A stretch of DNA of 64,000 nucleotides, taken from Nymphalis io. Lineage: Eukaryota; Arthropoda; Insecta; Lepidoptera; Nymphalidae. How positions within the stretch are numbered: position 1 is the stretch's first letter; each line of letters opens with the position of its first letter. This document shows positions 22,730 to 35,315 of this stretch, piece by piece. The stretch covers positions 14,136,001-14,200,000 of the forward strand of contig NC_065918.1 of the NCBI RefSeq assembly GCF_905147045.1. Reading direction: 5' to 3'. The notes beneath the pieces are model-generated. The model was given only the letters and a program-made list of their open reading frames with translations, was not told where the DNA came from and did no database searches. The position numbers and the translations under genes were made by a program.

Positions 22730-22740
22730 TCGCTAAGGAA

Positions 22741-24082
22741 ATTTAAATTTTCAATTTGGTGCCCCTTGGCGGTGAGATGGAATCGTACGCCGTGATGGCA
22801 GACAGCATGAAGCTTTATTATGCCGTCATGGCCTTACTCCATCGCACCCTTCTCTTCGTAGAGTATACTATATACTTCATTCTTATATATTATTATAATA
22901 ATTGAAAATGATAATAGTACAGAAACTTCTATGTTTTAACTTATTAGTTTTCTTTAATTATAAATTATTTCAGTAACAATAAATATAATAGTAAAATTCC
23001 CAGTCATTCCGTGACGTTCACATATTTTATGACATGTAACACAGACACTAATTTAATTCCATTATTCACAGGCAACGATTAATAATATTACTAACGATAT
23101 TCCGGACCAATGGGCTTAATATGTGCTTGCTATAATCATACTCAATTAGCTCACTATATATTATAGATCAGAAATATAATATTATTAATATAACAAGGAA
23201 AATCGTCATTATCAGTCCTAATGTAATTTCATGTTCTTGACTGATAGTGACCGATTTATTTTAAAGATAATATGCGTAAGTGTTTACTGAGACACATCAA
23301 CTCTTAATAATTAATAAAGATTCTATTAAGAAACATTATTTAAAAAATATTATACTTAACATGCAATTATTATGATGAAGATTAAATAAACATGTTAATT
23401 TACTGGTAATTATATATTTAACCACTCGGCTAAATTTAGTTTGTGTCAATTTAGCCTTTAGATTTAGTACAGCCGATAAATTTCGGAAGCCATTTAGCGA
23501 TTCTATTCGGGTCTTTAAGTGTCAAAGTGCCAAACTTAACTAGCTGTTGATTTGGAAGTTTCGGTTGACTTCCTACTTCATGGTTTCAGGTTTCTACATG
23601 AGTTTAGATTGATGATAAAATCGATAAAGTTTGTATATGAAATTAAGACATATGAGGCACATACCTCATCTATAAATTGTATATTTATATCAATCTATTA
23701 TTACGGACTTTGAGGACCATGTTGTTTTTTTGGCTGATTTCACGGATTACCACGGCGGCATGTGAAGTACATATCGTAACTCAAGCGTAAGTGCCAAAAC
23801 AAGTGCACTCTCTATTTATTCACTCATAATCCTATGGCATGCAAAATACGACATGAAAGGAAATATTAAGGCGCAGGCTTCAGCCAAAGGATCTTCGGTA
23901 AAACTCAATAACTGCTTACATTACCGTGTAATAAGCTCAGAACCTCGGAGTCTGAAGCCTTATGAGCTAATTACTAGATTACATCATTAATCTTCAAAGA
24001 CCGTCACATATAAAATATGACATAACCTTGAAAATGACCTTGTAATATAATGTAAGTGAAAAAATTATTTGTATGTAAAATT
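22741..24082. other. Non-coding sequence
   Basis: The first 120 bases (CGGTGAGATGGAATCGTACG, GCCGTCATGGCCTTACTCCA) are GC-richer and may be an older repeat. The rest is AT-rich without a recognised feature. Confidence 0.4.
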
Positions 24083-24210
24083 ATGTGTATTCGACTAACC
24101 CGCATTGGAGCAGCGTGGTGGAATACACTCCAAACCTTCTCCTTAAAAGGGAGAAGAGGCCTTAGCCCAGTAGTGGGACATTCACAGGCTGTTACTGTAC
24201 TGTTACTGTT
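24083..24210 (+). repeat. SINE-A 3' third
   Basis: CCCGCATTGGAGCAGCGTGG, CTCCAAACCTTCTCCTTAAA, CCCAGTAGTGGGACATTCAC and the tail GGCTGTTACTGTACTGTTAC are present. The copy is 5' truncated. Confidence 0.88.
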
Positions 24211-24924
24211 TTTTATCTTCCAGTGTTGTATACTTAAATTCAGTAAGGCTAGAACTTAGTTAATTGTTTTTAAGTGTTAGTTTTAAGGACGTGATGGAAA
24301 TATTAATATTTGCAAAATCGTAGTTTCATTATAATTTAAAATTAAATATTTCATGCAGTAATTAATCCTATTCTATGTTTAAATTTATTAACAAATATTC
24401 AATTTAAACAAGCTCTAACGTTATACGTCAGTTAATTTTCATTCGAACAATAATAATTTATATCAATCAAATCATAATTACAATTATCTTTCTATTTTAG
24501 AACTAAGAACCGTGGACCGTGATGGAAACACTTGCTAGAGCCAGAAGAGAGGAATTTGAAATGTGAACCTCCCCAAGTAACGATGTTGCACATTTTCAAA
24601 TGCTTGCAATGAACATTAATTATTCTAATTTTTAGCAATGAAAACAAACTGTGTTTAGCAATCAATATAAAGAAGAGCACGGACTCTTAGAGTGTAGAGA
24701 TTCAATGAAAACATATAACTTTAAATAAAATATCTCCAACAAATTCCGCAGTAGTGAAATGGTTGTAAAAATTTTCATTATAATTATCTCCATAGCTCCT
24801 CATTTTTGTAAAGTCTTCCGGCAAAAGTTATTGAAAGAATTACTAAGATATATTAAAAAAATCCTTACACGGTCAATTCGCCGCTAGCCATTGGATCTAT
24901 GATATTATATTGATTGACGACGAC

Positions 24925-24972
24925 AGGCTCACTCACCCTTTAAGTCGGAGCGAAGCAATACAGAGTATATTC
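24925..24972 (-). repeat. Family B fragment
   Basis: GGCTCACTCACCCTTTAAGT and GCAATACAGAGTAT match the minus-strand middle of family B. Too short to place further. Confidence 0.5.
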
Positions 24973-26874
24973 TGTGTATTTAGTTAACGCGTGCCAAATT
25001 TGATGTTTAACACATTACTACGTGAAGACTGTATAAATAAGCTGACTTCCGATTTAGTGACTTTAGTAAGAATAGTCCCTAAGTGAGTTAGCTTTGGATT
25101 TGTTTAACAAGTAATTTTTTTTTAATTGTTTGAAATTTTAAAAAATACATATATTTTTTTTTCATCCCCAAAAATAGGAGTATTTGAAAGGAATTTATTC
25201 ACGAATATTATTATTAAATCAAATGTATTATTTATTTGAATAAGCTATCGAAGTTATTATTTATTTGAATATGGAATATTTTTGAATGAAATTGAATAAA
25301 AATTTCCGATCAAACTTCTATTGATTGCAAAAAACTCGCTGATTGTGTGAACATTGAACACCCTGTATATAGAGGGTACGTACACGTAGCTCGTTAACGT
25401 CATGTTACGTTGTGACGATTCAGACCATTTCGTTAGTTTTATAGAAACGCCAGCGCATCGTATTTATACTTTACGATAAGACTTAAATATAAAAAATTTG
25501 TGAAAATCTAATATATCATAATTTGTATTATATATATAATATATATATTAAATGAGCAATTATCGTGTGTGTATACATATATATTGTGTGTCTTAGAAAC
25601 GGTTTCAACGATTTGGCTTTAATTTTGTATTAAAACAAGGTTTTGTTTTACAAATGTGTCTATGTAGATTTTGATCCAGAAAAAAATAAACAATTTTACC
25701 TGAAAAGTTTAGTTTGCACTCAAAAAATATTTATATTTTTTATATAACGTTAAAAGAATTATATATATATAAATATTTATAATTTTATAATTTGCCTGAG
25801 TTACTGTAAATGTGTACACAATTTTAATCGTATATTTAAATTTTAATTTTATCATAGAATAGTATCAGTAGTATTATTAAGTACCGTTCGTTGGCTTTTT
25901 AATATATAACAATTTTTATCACTTCATTCTTTATCAAACTTAAGACCTAGAAATAAATTAAAATCATTTAAATACTGTTTACGAAAACTTTTCTATCAGA
26001 TATGACGTGATATTCATTGAATACAACGATTATACCAAACTTCGGTGTCATTTCTAGTTAAGTTATTAACATTTGTATTTCATTTATTTATTTTTTACAA
26101 TTATTATTAACTAAATTTTTTTCAACAAATTCTTTTGTTTTTCAAGATTTCATCTTACGAGATCCTCATGATTTTTCTTTGATGAAAGAAACTTTGAACT
26201 TTGTTGCGAGCTTATTCAAGACTAAGGCTGAGGTTTAAATAAGGATAAACTTATATAATTACAAACGAAACGTTTGAGCGTTCTTTGTTACATTTTTGTC
26301 TTCATTCTTTACTGTTTACATTTCATTTTACAAACGCTCTGAAGTTTGCGAGTATCACTTTCTGTAGAGGGATTATCTTTTGTCGCAAGTAACCCTTATT
26401 ATGCGCGTATACAAACATATATGTCGGTCAAGTTTGCTTGAAAAATGTTCGTCTGACTTGCTTTGAGTCTGCCCACGCCTTGTAATGCATATATGAATGA
26501 AAAGTTTCTCACGTGTCTATTATACGCGTTGGATCTCTTGGTTTAGAGACTAAATTATAATAATATTACACGAATAAATTAACAAGAAAAATCCTCAGTA
26601 TGAATAATTTGAATTTATTAAAATTGCATAAATAATAATTATATAAATAAAATGATAATTAATCTAAGTATATTATTATTCGAAATGGCAGTGTTCCTAG
26701 ATAGATAATATATAGATCTTATTAAAAAATAACGGAAGATGTATTTATTTTAATTTTTTTTATATGAAATCATATTAGTACATTATATTTTTTGGCCTTG
26801 GACCTTGCAATAATTGTGAAAAAATAAAACTTAAATAATAAAACACCCTCTTAATTGCCAGGTGACAGGAGATC
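24973..26874. other. AT-rich non-coding sequence
   Basis: Apart from the repeat fragment near 25586..25660 that matches 30..135, I see nothing that can be named. Confidence 0.45.
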
Positions 26875-26950
26875 CGTTTCATTTTTCACCTAAAGAAACG
26901 GAATTGCGATTCAACGCGGAAACGCTGCTGGCATTCTTGCTATCATTCCA
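26875..26950 (+). repeat. Repeat fragment shared with 0.75 kb
   Basis: The inverted counterpart of 754..829, containing GAATTGCGATTCAACGC and GGCATTCTTGCTATCATTCC. Class unknown. Confidence 0.5.
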
Positions 26951-27430
26951 CATGACATGTACAACAGTGTCATTTGTAAAATAGCTTTTGTATAATTCGT
27001 ATTTTTGTATAAACCTGGGAATCCGAATTACTCTAAATCGATATAAACTTAAAATATCTCTATATCGGAGTGTCTAAAAAACTCTTTTTTACGTCACTAC
27101 CATACGCGAGGTCATATTTTTTTTCTTAAAATGTGAGTAATATTCATCTAAGATAAAATGTATAATGTAACATCAGGCCAACGTTATATGAATTTTCGCC
27201 AAACTACTTTAAAACTTTATTCTGTTGAATAATATTCGCTTATCAAATTTTAAAGTAAAATATTTTTATAAGAAATGATTTTAATATAATTAGTAAATCT
27301 CAGTCATGAATACAAAATTTTATGTCAATTTAAAGTACATCTAACAACCTACTTGAATAAATTGAATTCTTTGCAACGTATTATAATATTTCATATTATA
27401 TTATCATTTCGTACGGTTATGTTGTACAGT

Positions 27431-27780
27431 GGCAGAATTTCAATGAAAATTAGACACATGCAGGTTTCCTCACGATGTTTTCCTTCACCGTCAAGCACGA
27501 GATGAATTATAAACACAAATTAAGCACATGAAAATTCAGTGGTGCTTGCCCGGGTTTGAACCCACGATCATCGGTTAAGATTCACGCGTTCTAACCACTA
27601 GGCCACCTTGGTTTTTTTTTTTTTAATAAGAAAAAAATGTTTTTTGTATTCTACCTTGTGTATTCTACCAACCCGCATTGGAGCAACGTGGTGGAATAAG
27701 CTCCAAACCTTCTCCTTAAAAGGGAGAGGAGGCCTTAGCCCAGCAGTGGGACATTAACAGGCTGTTACTGTTACTGTTAC
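27431..27780 (+). repeat. SINE-A insertion with inverted 5' half
   Basis: A 13-base perfect TSD TATGTTGTACAGT lies at 27418..27430 and 27781..27793. Between the TSDs, 27431..27611 is the SINE-A 5' half in minus orientation, from GGCAGAATTTCAATG back to the tRNA-like head. After about 45 bases of T-rich filler, 27657..27780 is the 3' half in plus orientation (TGTATTCTACCAACCCGCAT through CCCAGCAGTGGGACATTAAC to GTTACTGTTACTGTTAC). The two halves meet within about 4 bases on the SINE consensus, so this is one insertion, not two. The filler contains a second copy of TGTATTCTACC. Confidence 0.88.
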
Positions 27781-27793
27781 TATGTTGTACAGT

Positions 27794-28779
27794 AGCTAAT
27801 ATCTCTTTCAGATTTCATTACAAAGTATGTACTACGCTTATATAAACTATACTATATTTCCAACTTATAAAATCGAATATTATAGATATAGTCATTGATA
27901 CGTTAACTTGGATATTCAAAACATGTGTTAATTAATGACACAACTTTGCGATTTATGGTAAATACACCTATTTTATTTATAACTATGTTCACGAACGTAT
28001 AAAATAGCTTAGAGATTAAACGTCACACGAATCCGATTAATATACAAGCTTAATATCAAAATTAATATTGCGTTGGAAAGCGCCGTATTGTCGTCAATAA
28101 AAACAAGCAAGTCGTGTTGTCACAGCCAACCCGTTCCAGAGATGTATGTCTTTAATTACTGCCTCTACCAAATATACGTCTACGATTAAATGACAAACAT
28201 AATGTTCTTTACGCTTAATTAAATAGAAGCGCTTTTGCTTTGTACTACTGAAAATGTATTTCATTGAAAATTAGTGTGGAAACAAGTATTGAGTTAAAAA
28301 TTGTATAATAATTCGGCTGCAAAAATATAATTGATTTATTTAGAACGATGTCCGGATTGATTGATTTGTTTACGCTGAAATTCAGCGAGTTTCTTTGAAA
28401 CTTTTATAAATGACTTATAAAAGTTTTAATATATGTTTAAAAATATTATACGGATTAAAGCTTGTAATTTTATAAAACAGATACAATATTAAGTTAGAAA
28501 AATCTTAAGTTCAAAAACAAGAATATTTCATACTTATTCTTACATACAAATTATACTGATTTTAAATGATGAAGCTTTTTCTCATTCAATACTCATAATC
28601 AAAATGTATTTTATGTGGTTCATAAGTGAGTGAGTTATTACATATATTCTTTAAATTATGCATGTATTTGAATACACCACAGATAAAATCAGTGTTGTTT
28701 CTTAACTAAGCTAAGCTTTACTAACAGAAATATCGATGCATTAAAATTTTACTCTTTACTTTATAGCAAAGTTTTCTTG
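27794..28779. other. AT-rich non-coding sequence
   Basis: No gene or named repeat. Confidence 0.5.
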
Positions 28780-28985
28780 ACCGACTGCGTCAACGTCGGC
28801 CATTCTCAAGGGACTCTATAGGGTACATAAGTAGCATATATTCCCTTACTCTCATATAATCCGATTTGACGTGTTCAGGCACGATCAACAGACTAATGAG
28901 CTTTCCGAGGCACCGGATCTTAAGCACCCGGTGCCGACTTCCACACTCCGGGCTCCTCTTGAGAATTTTGCGATAAAAAAACGCC
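28780..28985 (-). repeat. SINE-C central and 3' part
   Basis: On the minus strand: GCCCGGAGTGTGGAAGTCGG, GGTGCCTCGGAAAGCTCATT, AAATCGGATTATATGAGAGT and CTTGAGAATGGCCGACGTTG. This follows the order of a tRNA-derived lepidopteran SINE recalled from memory, and its 3' block recurs at 2858 and 34795. The open frames across it are incidental. Confidence 0.7.
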
Positions 28986-29439
28986 ATACATTTTTACATA
29001 CATTTTTACTGACACGTCTAGTTATATTAAAATATATTTTATGCAATAACTCACTAAATGATTATTATTTAATTTTATTTAAATATCTGGTGCATTTAAA
29101 TATTTAGAACACGAGAATAAGTTTTATTTATATATTAATTATAAATTTAAAAAATATTTTATATTTTTAATTTTCTGCAATTAGTTCGTCGGCCAAGTTT
29201 CGTGGCAGTTCTTAACTTAATCTTCATTAATCAATTGGCCTACAAAACTTTTCAGTCTTAAATCTTCGGGTTATTTTATACAGTGTCTTACTACATTGAA
29301 AGTAAACTTTATACTTTAAATATGTTTAAGCTATTTAAAATAAACTAATTTTTATGAATGTAAGCATTTTGTTTTTAAGAACACTACAACAACTAACTAC
29401 ACCGTAATTTAATTATTTCTAAAAGAAACTGAATTAAAT

Positions 29440-30095
29440 AATCGTATTTTGCTCAACCGATACGATAATGAAGGGATTTTAAATCGAATTATTACTTGTG
29501 ATGAAAAGTGGATACTGTACGATAACCGGAACCGTTCGTCGCAATGGCTGAACCCTGGAGAGCCAGCCAAATCCTGCCCTAAACAAAAATTGATCAGAAA
29601 AAGTTACTTGTGAGTGTTTGGTGGACTACCACCGCTGTCGTTCACTACAGCTTTCTAAAATCTAGCCAAACGATTACGGCAGATATCTATTGTCGGCAAC
29701 TGCAAACCATGAAGGAAGAACTAGCTGCTGAACGAGCGAGATTGGTCAATCACTCTAGGCCACTGCTGCTTCACGACAACGCAAGACCACACACTGCACA
29801 ACAAACAACCACTAAGTTAGATGAGCTACAATTGGAATGTCTGCGACATCCACCGTACTCCCCGGACCTTGCTCCAACAGATTACCATTTTTTCCGGAAT
29901 TTGGACAACTTCTTACAAGGAAAAAAATTTCAACTCCGATGCGGCAGTCCAAACCGCCTTCAAAGAGTTTATTGATTCTCGCCCATATGGTTTTTTTAGT
30001 AAAGGGATCAATGAACTACCTATGAGATGGCAAAAATGCATAGATAATAACGGATGCACCGTTATTATCTATGATTAATTAAATATATTTTACAA
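29440..30095 (+). pseudogene. mariner-like transposase, 5'-truncated and frameshifted
   Basis: The translated pieces are TCDEKWILYDNRNRSSQWLN (first catalytic Asp, near 29500), then after a frameshift VSVWWTTTAVVHYSF, LLLHDNARPHTAQQ (second Asp) and YSPDLAPTDYHFFRN (third Asp), and after another frameshift FIDSRPYGFFSKGINELPMR. Between the HDN and APTD aspartates there are 34 residues, the D34D signature of mariner family DDE transposases. The N-terminal helix-turn-helix DNA-binding region and 5' TIR are missing, and no 3' TIR was found. It is inactive. Confidence 0.93.
30039..30073. repeat. Perfect 15-bp snap-back palindrome at mariner 3' end
   Basis: CATAGATAATAACGG at 30039..30053 and CCGTTATTATCTATG at 30059..30073 flank ATGCA. 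The left arm is normal mariner coding sequence (CIDNN). The right arm replaces the expected end of the transposase. Confidence 0.92.
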
Positions 30096-32439
30096 AAAAA
30101 AAATTACTTTATATTTCTCAGTAGAAAACGCTAATTTCATACGTAAGGACCTAATAATACCTTTCTCCAGTAGACCATTTAAAAGCACTTTCCAATCCTC
30201 ATTTTATAAGATGAACTAAGTATAAAGAATCCTAATTAATACAATAAAATACGTTCTTCGTAGTTTATTGCTCGGCTTATTATTTCTTAATAAAACGCCA
30301 TCAATGATTTAATTAAATAAAATAAATAAGTATATATAATAAATAAATAAGTATTAAATATAAAAACTTTATTTTTGTATAAGAAATATGATTGATAATT
30401 AAAATAACAAATTCGAATTCAAGTTTTAGTTAAGCAAAAGTTCACTGTTTGTTACAGTGAAAGTTACACTGAGCAAGGATTGTTAGAACAAGTTTTACTG
30501 TGAGTGATGAAAGGATTATATCACGGATTAGTGATCGTATTTACGAAGAAGTTCGTAATTGCTGCAAGAATTACAATATTAATATTTCTTTGAATAAATT
30601 AACTTTTTAAATTTAATTTTTATTTCTTAAAGTATTTAGACCACGAGTATTCGGATACAATTTGACAAATAAGTTTTAAATTTCAGCAACTTTAGCAATA
30701 ACGTTCATTAATTTTTGTAGCTTCATTGAAATATTAAATACATATTATATTATGAAGTCCAAATATCCTGATAACGTTTTCCTTCATCAGCATTAGGTTA
30801 ATTAAAAGTACATTTTGCTTATAAATTTGAACCTCTTTATCTCTTTCACGAGTAGGTACTGTTCTGGTCCATCGCGTCCAAAAGTTAAGCTTGGTGTGTA
30901 AAAAAAAACATGTGATGTCACGTATTTATTTAATTATCAAACACTAATATTTCTTTAGTCTTATGAAATTATTTTTCGTAAATAGTTTTTAATGGTCATT
31001 TTTAAAGGTTTTTTTTGTAAATACGGGGAATGTTCAAGCGTCGAATCCGAGATTACCGCACTTTGTTAAATTATCATACAGTAATTTTAACTTTCATTCA
31101 TAACAATAACTCGTACAAATAAAACCTCGAAACTTTAACAAAATGGCTCCCCAAATCGTCGAGTATAGACTAACTCTTTGTTTACATAGTGAATTCTCCA
31201 AAACTTTTAATGAGGGATACTGTAAGGATGTAACGTTAGCACAAACATTCATTGGTGATATTGCCTTATGAATAATAATAGCATAGTCAGTACATATTAT
31301 TTTTTAAATTATTATTATAATAATAATTTATAATTTTTTTAACAAAAGCTTATTTTTTTTCTGCAAATAACTTATTTTGTTGACTGTACTTGTTTTGCTT
31401 GATAAAATTTATTTATACTTTAGCGGTTTACTTGAACGAATAAAACAAAATTATTTATTTTGCTTAAAACTTAAATTTAAGCCAGTTAAATAATAATATC
31501 TATATTATTATTGAACCAGTAATATTCTATTTGCAATTGCTCAACATTTGTCGCTCACAAAATATTTAAAAGGGTGATAATTAGATATTGAAATTAAATC
31601 AACCAAATCTAAGAGATTGCAAACTTTTGCTAAATACATTTTTGTTTCTTTACTTTGATTGAAAGCTTGTTATGACGATTCGAATCGCTTTCAATTCAGC
31701 AGTTGATCGACTAACTATTATAGATATTGACAGTACATAAAGATTTCTTATGTAACAAAAAACTTAGAGCTAATACCACATGTGGATATGTAGGATTACA
31801 TGATTTGTTCGAGAATATTAGTTCAATCAAGACATATTAAGTCATACTTCATCACTTAGTGGCACTTGATCGGGTTTGAACCGGTCAACAAGGTCAACGT
31901 TTTCAACGTACATATTTTCTATTCAAAAAAATTATTTAATTACGTTATGGGTATGCTATATTCCAAGAGTCTGTTTAATTTTTTTTTATTTACTTATGTT
32001 TATATAACTTATGAATTAATAGAGTCTCTTGGCCCTAAGAATTTTTTTTTTTGCCACTTAAAAAAATATATTGTGATTTCCACGTATAAAATACAAAATA
32101 CAAATAGTTTTTACTTAAATAAAAATATAATGTCGTAAAACTTTCCAAAACTAACATGAGATATATCTCAACAATATATGTCAAAGCAAATTAATTGTAA
32201 TTTATTTAATAAAGTTCGAAAAAATATATAAAAAAGCCAATTAACTTAGTAAGCCAACTTAAACTAAGTCACTCTCACTGGTCCGAGTCAATGAACTTAC
32301 TATTGTATGTAAATATTATGTAATAACAAAAAAAAAATAAACGTAGGTATGGTAACCTACCATACTACACCAACTAAATATCATTAAACTTGAATTAATG
32401 TATTTTTTTATATTCGCCTTATTTTTTTTATAAAATAAT
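30096..32439. other. AT-rich non-coding sequence
   Basis: No gene is established. A 42-codon ORF at 31143..31271 is listed separately. A weak tRNA-like B-box motif (GGGTTTGAACCGG) lies at about 31873. Confidence 0.4.
31143..31271 (+). CDS. Candidate 42-aa small ORF
   Basis: The ATG sits in a strong insect context (AACAAAATGGC) and opens MAPQIVEYRLTLCLHSEFSK followed by TFNEGYCKDVTLAQTFIGDI and a stop. The first codons use CCC, ATC, GTC and GAG, less AT-biased than the flanks. No domain recognised. A short ORF of this kind can arise by chance. Confidence 0.18.
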   Translation: MAPQIVEYRLTLCLHSEFSKTFNEGYCKDVTLAQTFIGDIAL

Positions 32440-32628
32440 GCGGACGGTAATATCAGAAATATTAACCTACATTGCTAATGCGCCATCAAGTTGGGGAACT
32501 AAGATGTTATGTCCCTTATGTCTGTAGTTGCACTGAACACAACAATACTGCTGTTTGGTGGTAGAATATCTGATTAGTGAGTGGTACATATCCATACGGG
32601 TTTACTCGAAGCCTTACCACTAAGTAAG
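32440..32628 (-). repeat. Family B copy
   Basis: Minus-strand copy with GCTAATGCGCCATCAAGTTG, TGTTATGTCCCTTATGTCTG and GGTAGAATATCTGATTAGTG, with a deletion after TAGTTGCACTG. Confidence 0.78.
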
Positions 32629-34019
32629 AATAATTAAATATTAGTAGGATTATTTAACATTAATGGTTATTAAACGAACGTATTCAAAGAGTAAAGTGAT
32701 TGTTATATATGAGAGCGTTGAATTTCCAAAAAAAAAAAAAAAATGTATGTATTTTGTAAATTTTATAGTTCTCCTTGATATTGAAAATATTTTGAAAAAT
32801 AAATATAACTGTAGTGTGGCAGCACAATTACGAACAAGTTTCATAAAATAGGTGAAAATGTAAACAAATCCAGGAAGTCCATTTTGATATGCGTCTAATT
32901 GTATCGAATTGAAACTAATGTGCGTTCCTTGTGTGGTCGTGCAATGTGTAATCAGGATGATAATGACTCGGTACCGTCGACCTGATAGGGCGCATTTAAA
33001 AAGTAAATAGTTCAACTCTACAATGACTACCAATAAATCCTTCGAGTTTAACCTTATTTTATTTATTTACATTTATATGTAACTCAATAAGAGTTGCATA
33101 CATGACAATATAAAAGTGATTTAGTTTATTTTCATCTATTATTTTTATAAATTTTGATTAGCACTTTTACTAACGTTTTTTGCGAGGTCAATTTTTATTA
33201 TATGGGATACGAAAACGATATCTACATATTATAATATTTAAGTCTAGTTATTTCTCTAAAAAAATGTTCAATTTAATCATATTTTTAATGTAATTTTAAA
33301 TTATGTCGAGTTTCGAATCAAAATTGATTTTACTCTAAAATTATATTTAAATAAATTGTAAAGTGTTTTATTTTTCAAATTATTTACAACATCAATCTAA
33401 GATAACTGAGAAGCTGTTACATTGACTCTTAACCGCGGTCACTGAACTCTATGAATGTATTTCTGTTGACTTATTCAGTAGCATGCATTTACTACAAACG
33501 CAAGAGCGTTGCATGCCTCGCGATAATTACTATGTAATCTGAACGTGATACGTTTTGTAAATTTCTTTAGATTGTTATGCAACTTAAAAGTAAATAAAAA
33601 AAAGTATTTCATATTTTAATTACAATCGCTTGTATGGCTTAATTGTAATGGGCTACTACCCCGATATTACTTATTTAAACGTCAACATAAACGCATAGTA
33701 TTCTTGACTCCCATACATTCGATATTACGGCTTACTTATAACTTAGTTAAAACAGCTGCTAAACACTGATGATGAGCTGTTTCTGTCAATGGAATGGAAA
33801 GTAATTTTTTTACATTTCTTACCGTCAATGTGTCCTTACCGATTTTGACAAATATTGGGTATTTGTCCTTTTTTGTTTTACTTTATCACTTAAAAAGTTA
33901 AATGGACTTTTAGGTAACTCGTCATCTCTATCTTTAATAAATTCCTTCCATTTATTGCTAGAATCTGAATAAGCTATTTGCGACTGAGGAACCAAGGAAT
34001 TTAATAATGGAAAAAAATG
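32629..34019. other. AT-rich non-coding sequence
   Basis: The 127-codon minus-strand frame at 32650..33033 is rich in Ile/Phe/Lys/Asn codons and has no recognisable motif; I regard it as chance. No other feature. Confidence 0.45.
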
Positions 34020-34250
34020 GCAAAGGACGGCGCTTGAGGAGAAGGTTTAGAGCTTAATACACCAAGCCGCTATATGGTATACAAATTGTGAATATGTATA
34101 GGTTTTTTATTATGATATCTTCCTTCGCCGCCGAGCATGAAAATAAACATAAACACAAACGAATAGCAAAAAAATTAGTAGCGCGATTTGAACCCGCAAT
34201 ACGCTTACTCGAAGGGTAAGATTATGTCTAGCCACTTAACTATCGTTTCA
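34020..34250 (-). repeat. SINE-A copy, old
   Basis: Minus-strand: GCTTGAGGAGAAGGTTTAGA, GCTTAATACACCAAGCCGCT, CTTCCTTCGCCGCCGAGCAT and GCGATTTGAACCCGCAATAC. The order fits SINE-A but divergence is high. Confidence 0.65.
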
Positions 34251-34794
34251 AAGGAATGTAATGCATGATATCGAATGATGCCTTTCAAATATTTACTACA
34301 AATTGTATAAAGTGCACAATTTTCAATTATATCTAAAAACCTATAAGTGAATTACAATTCACCCTAGAATGGAAAATTTAATCTATCTGGTCTCGTCAGG
34401 TCATGCAGATGGTGGGATTCCGTGCACGCAAATTACAAGCAACACAGTTATTTGTGTGACCTCTATAGAAACTATAGTTTTGTAAAATTTCATAAATTAC
34501 AATATCAATTGTTAACTGTAATTTATATATATAAAAATATATATTTAAAAATCTGTAATATAAAAAAATGCTGCTTAAAAATCTATTTATATGTATCCAA
34601 CGGTAAATAAATTATAATAAAAATTTTTAATATGATTTCAGAGAGTCGTCGAGATATCGTCATAAGTCTGCATATCCTGAAAATAAAAAAATAAGTTTAT
34701 TAAATGAAAAACAAGTTAATTTGACTAGCCCGGAGCTAAAGTGGTCTAAGTAATATTTTTGACAAATTCCATTTGAAATTTATAAAACTTTATA

Positions 34795-34860
34795 AAATTC
34801 TCTCTCTCACTCTTAAGATTGGCCAACGTAGCCGAAATCGGTCAGGGGGACATTATTATT
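34795..34860 (+). repeat. SINE-C 3' fragment
   Basis: CTTAAGATTGGCCAACGTAG followed by CCGAAATCGGTCAGGGGGAC matches 2858..2920 and the minus strand of 28780..28985. Confidence 0.65.
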
Positions 34861-35214
34861 ATGATAATTGTAAAAAAACTCAAACTGCCTACAAAATTTG
34901 GCGTGTAATATTCTCGGCTACGTATCTTGAATGTCAACAACTAGCTAGAACATATTTACATTAATTGATTTGAAATTCAATCCTTTTAGCCTACTAAAAG
35001 TCGCTACAGACTGTTCTCGCTAATATATTCAAAACAATATTTCCGGCCACCTCGACCGTGGCCTTCAATTTGTCTATTTTATATTCGACCCGCGCCAATT
35101 TGAACTACATTATGAATATATAATTGATATTAAAATATGCTTCCATGAATATACTTCATTTATTTATTTTATTAATATATAAAATATTACCACTATCGGC
35201 CTTTATTAATAAAC

Positions 35215-35315
35215 GTTATTTCGCGTGTGTTGGATACTGACATCTCTTTCTGCCATCATTGATTTGACATTCGAAAAAAGAAGACAAAGTATTGTTTAAG
35301 TCATCGCGTCCTTCA
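35215..35315 (+). repeat. Repeat D copy
   Basis: CATCTCTTTCTGCCATCATT, GATTTGACATTCGAAAAAAG and AAGACAAAGTATTGTTTAAG closely match 54405..54530. Unclassified. Confidence 0.65.

Noticed and set aside
28790..29107. 65-codon and 78-codon frames on opposite strands
   Set aside because: They overlap SINE-C sequence; coding reading is incidental.
32650..33033. 127-codon open frame on the minus strand
   Set aside because: Composition follows AT-rich sequence (Ile, Phe, Tyr, Lys runs), with no motif, no splice context and a competing frame on the other strand. Consistent with chance.
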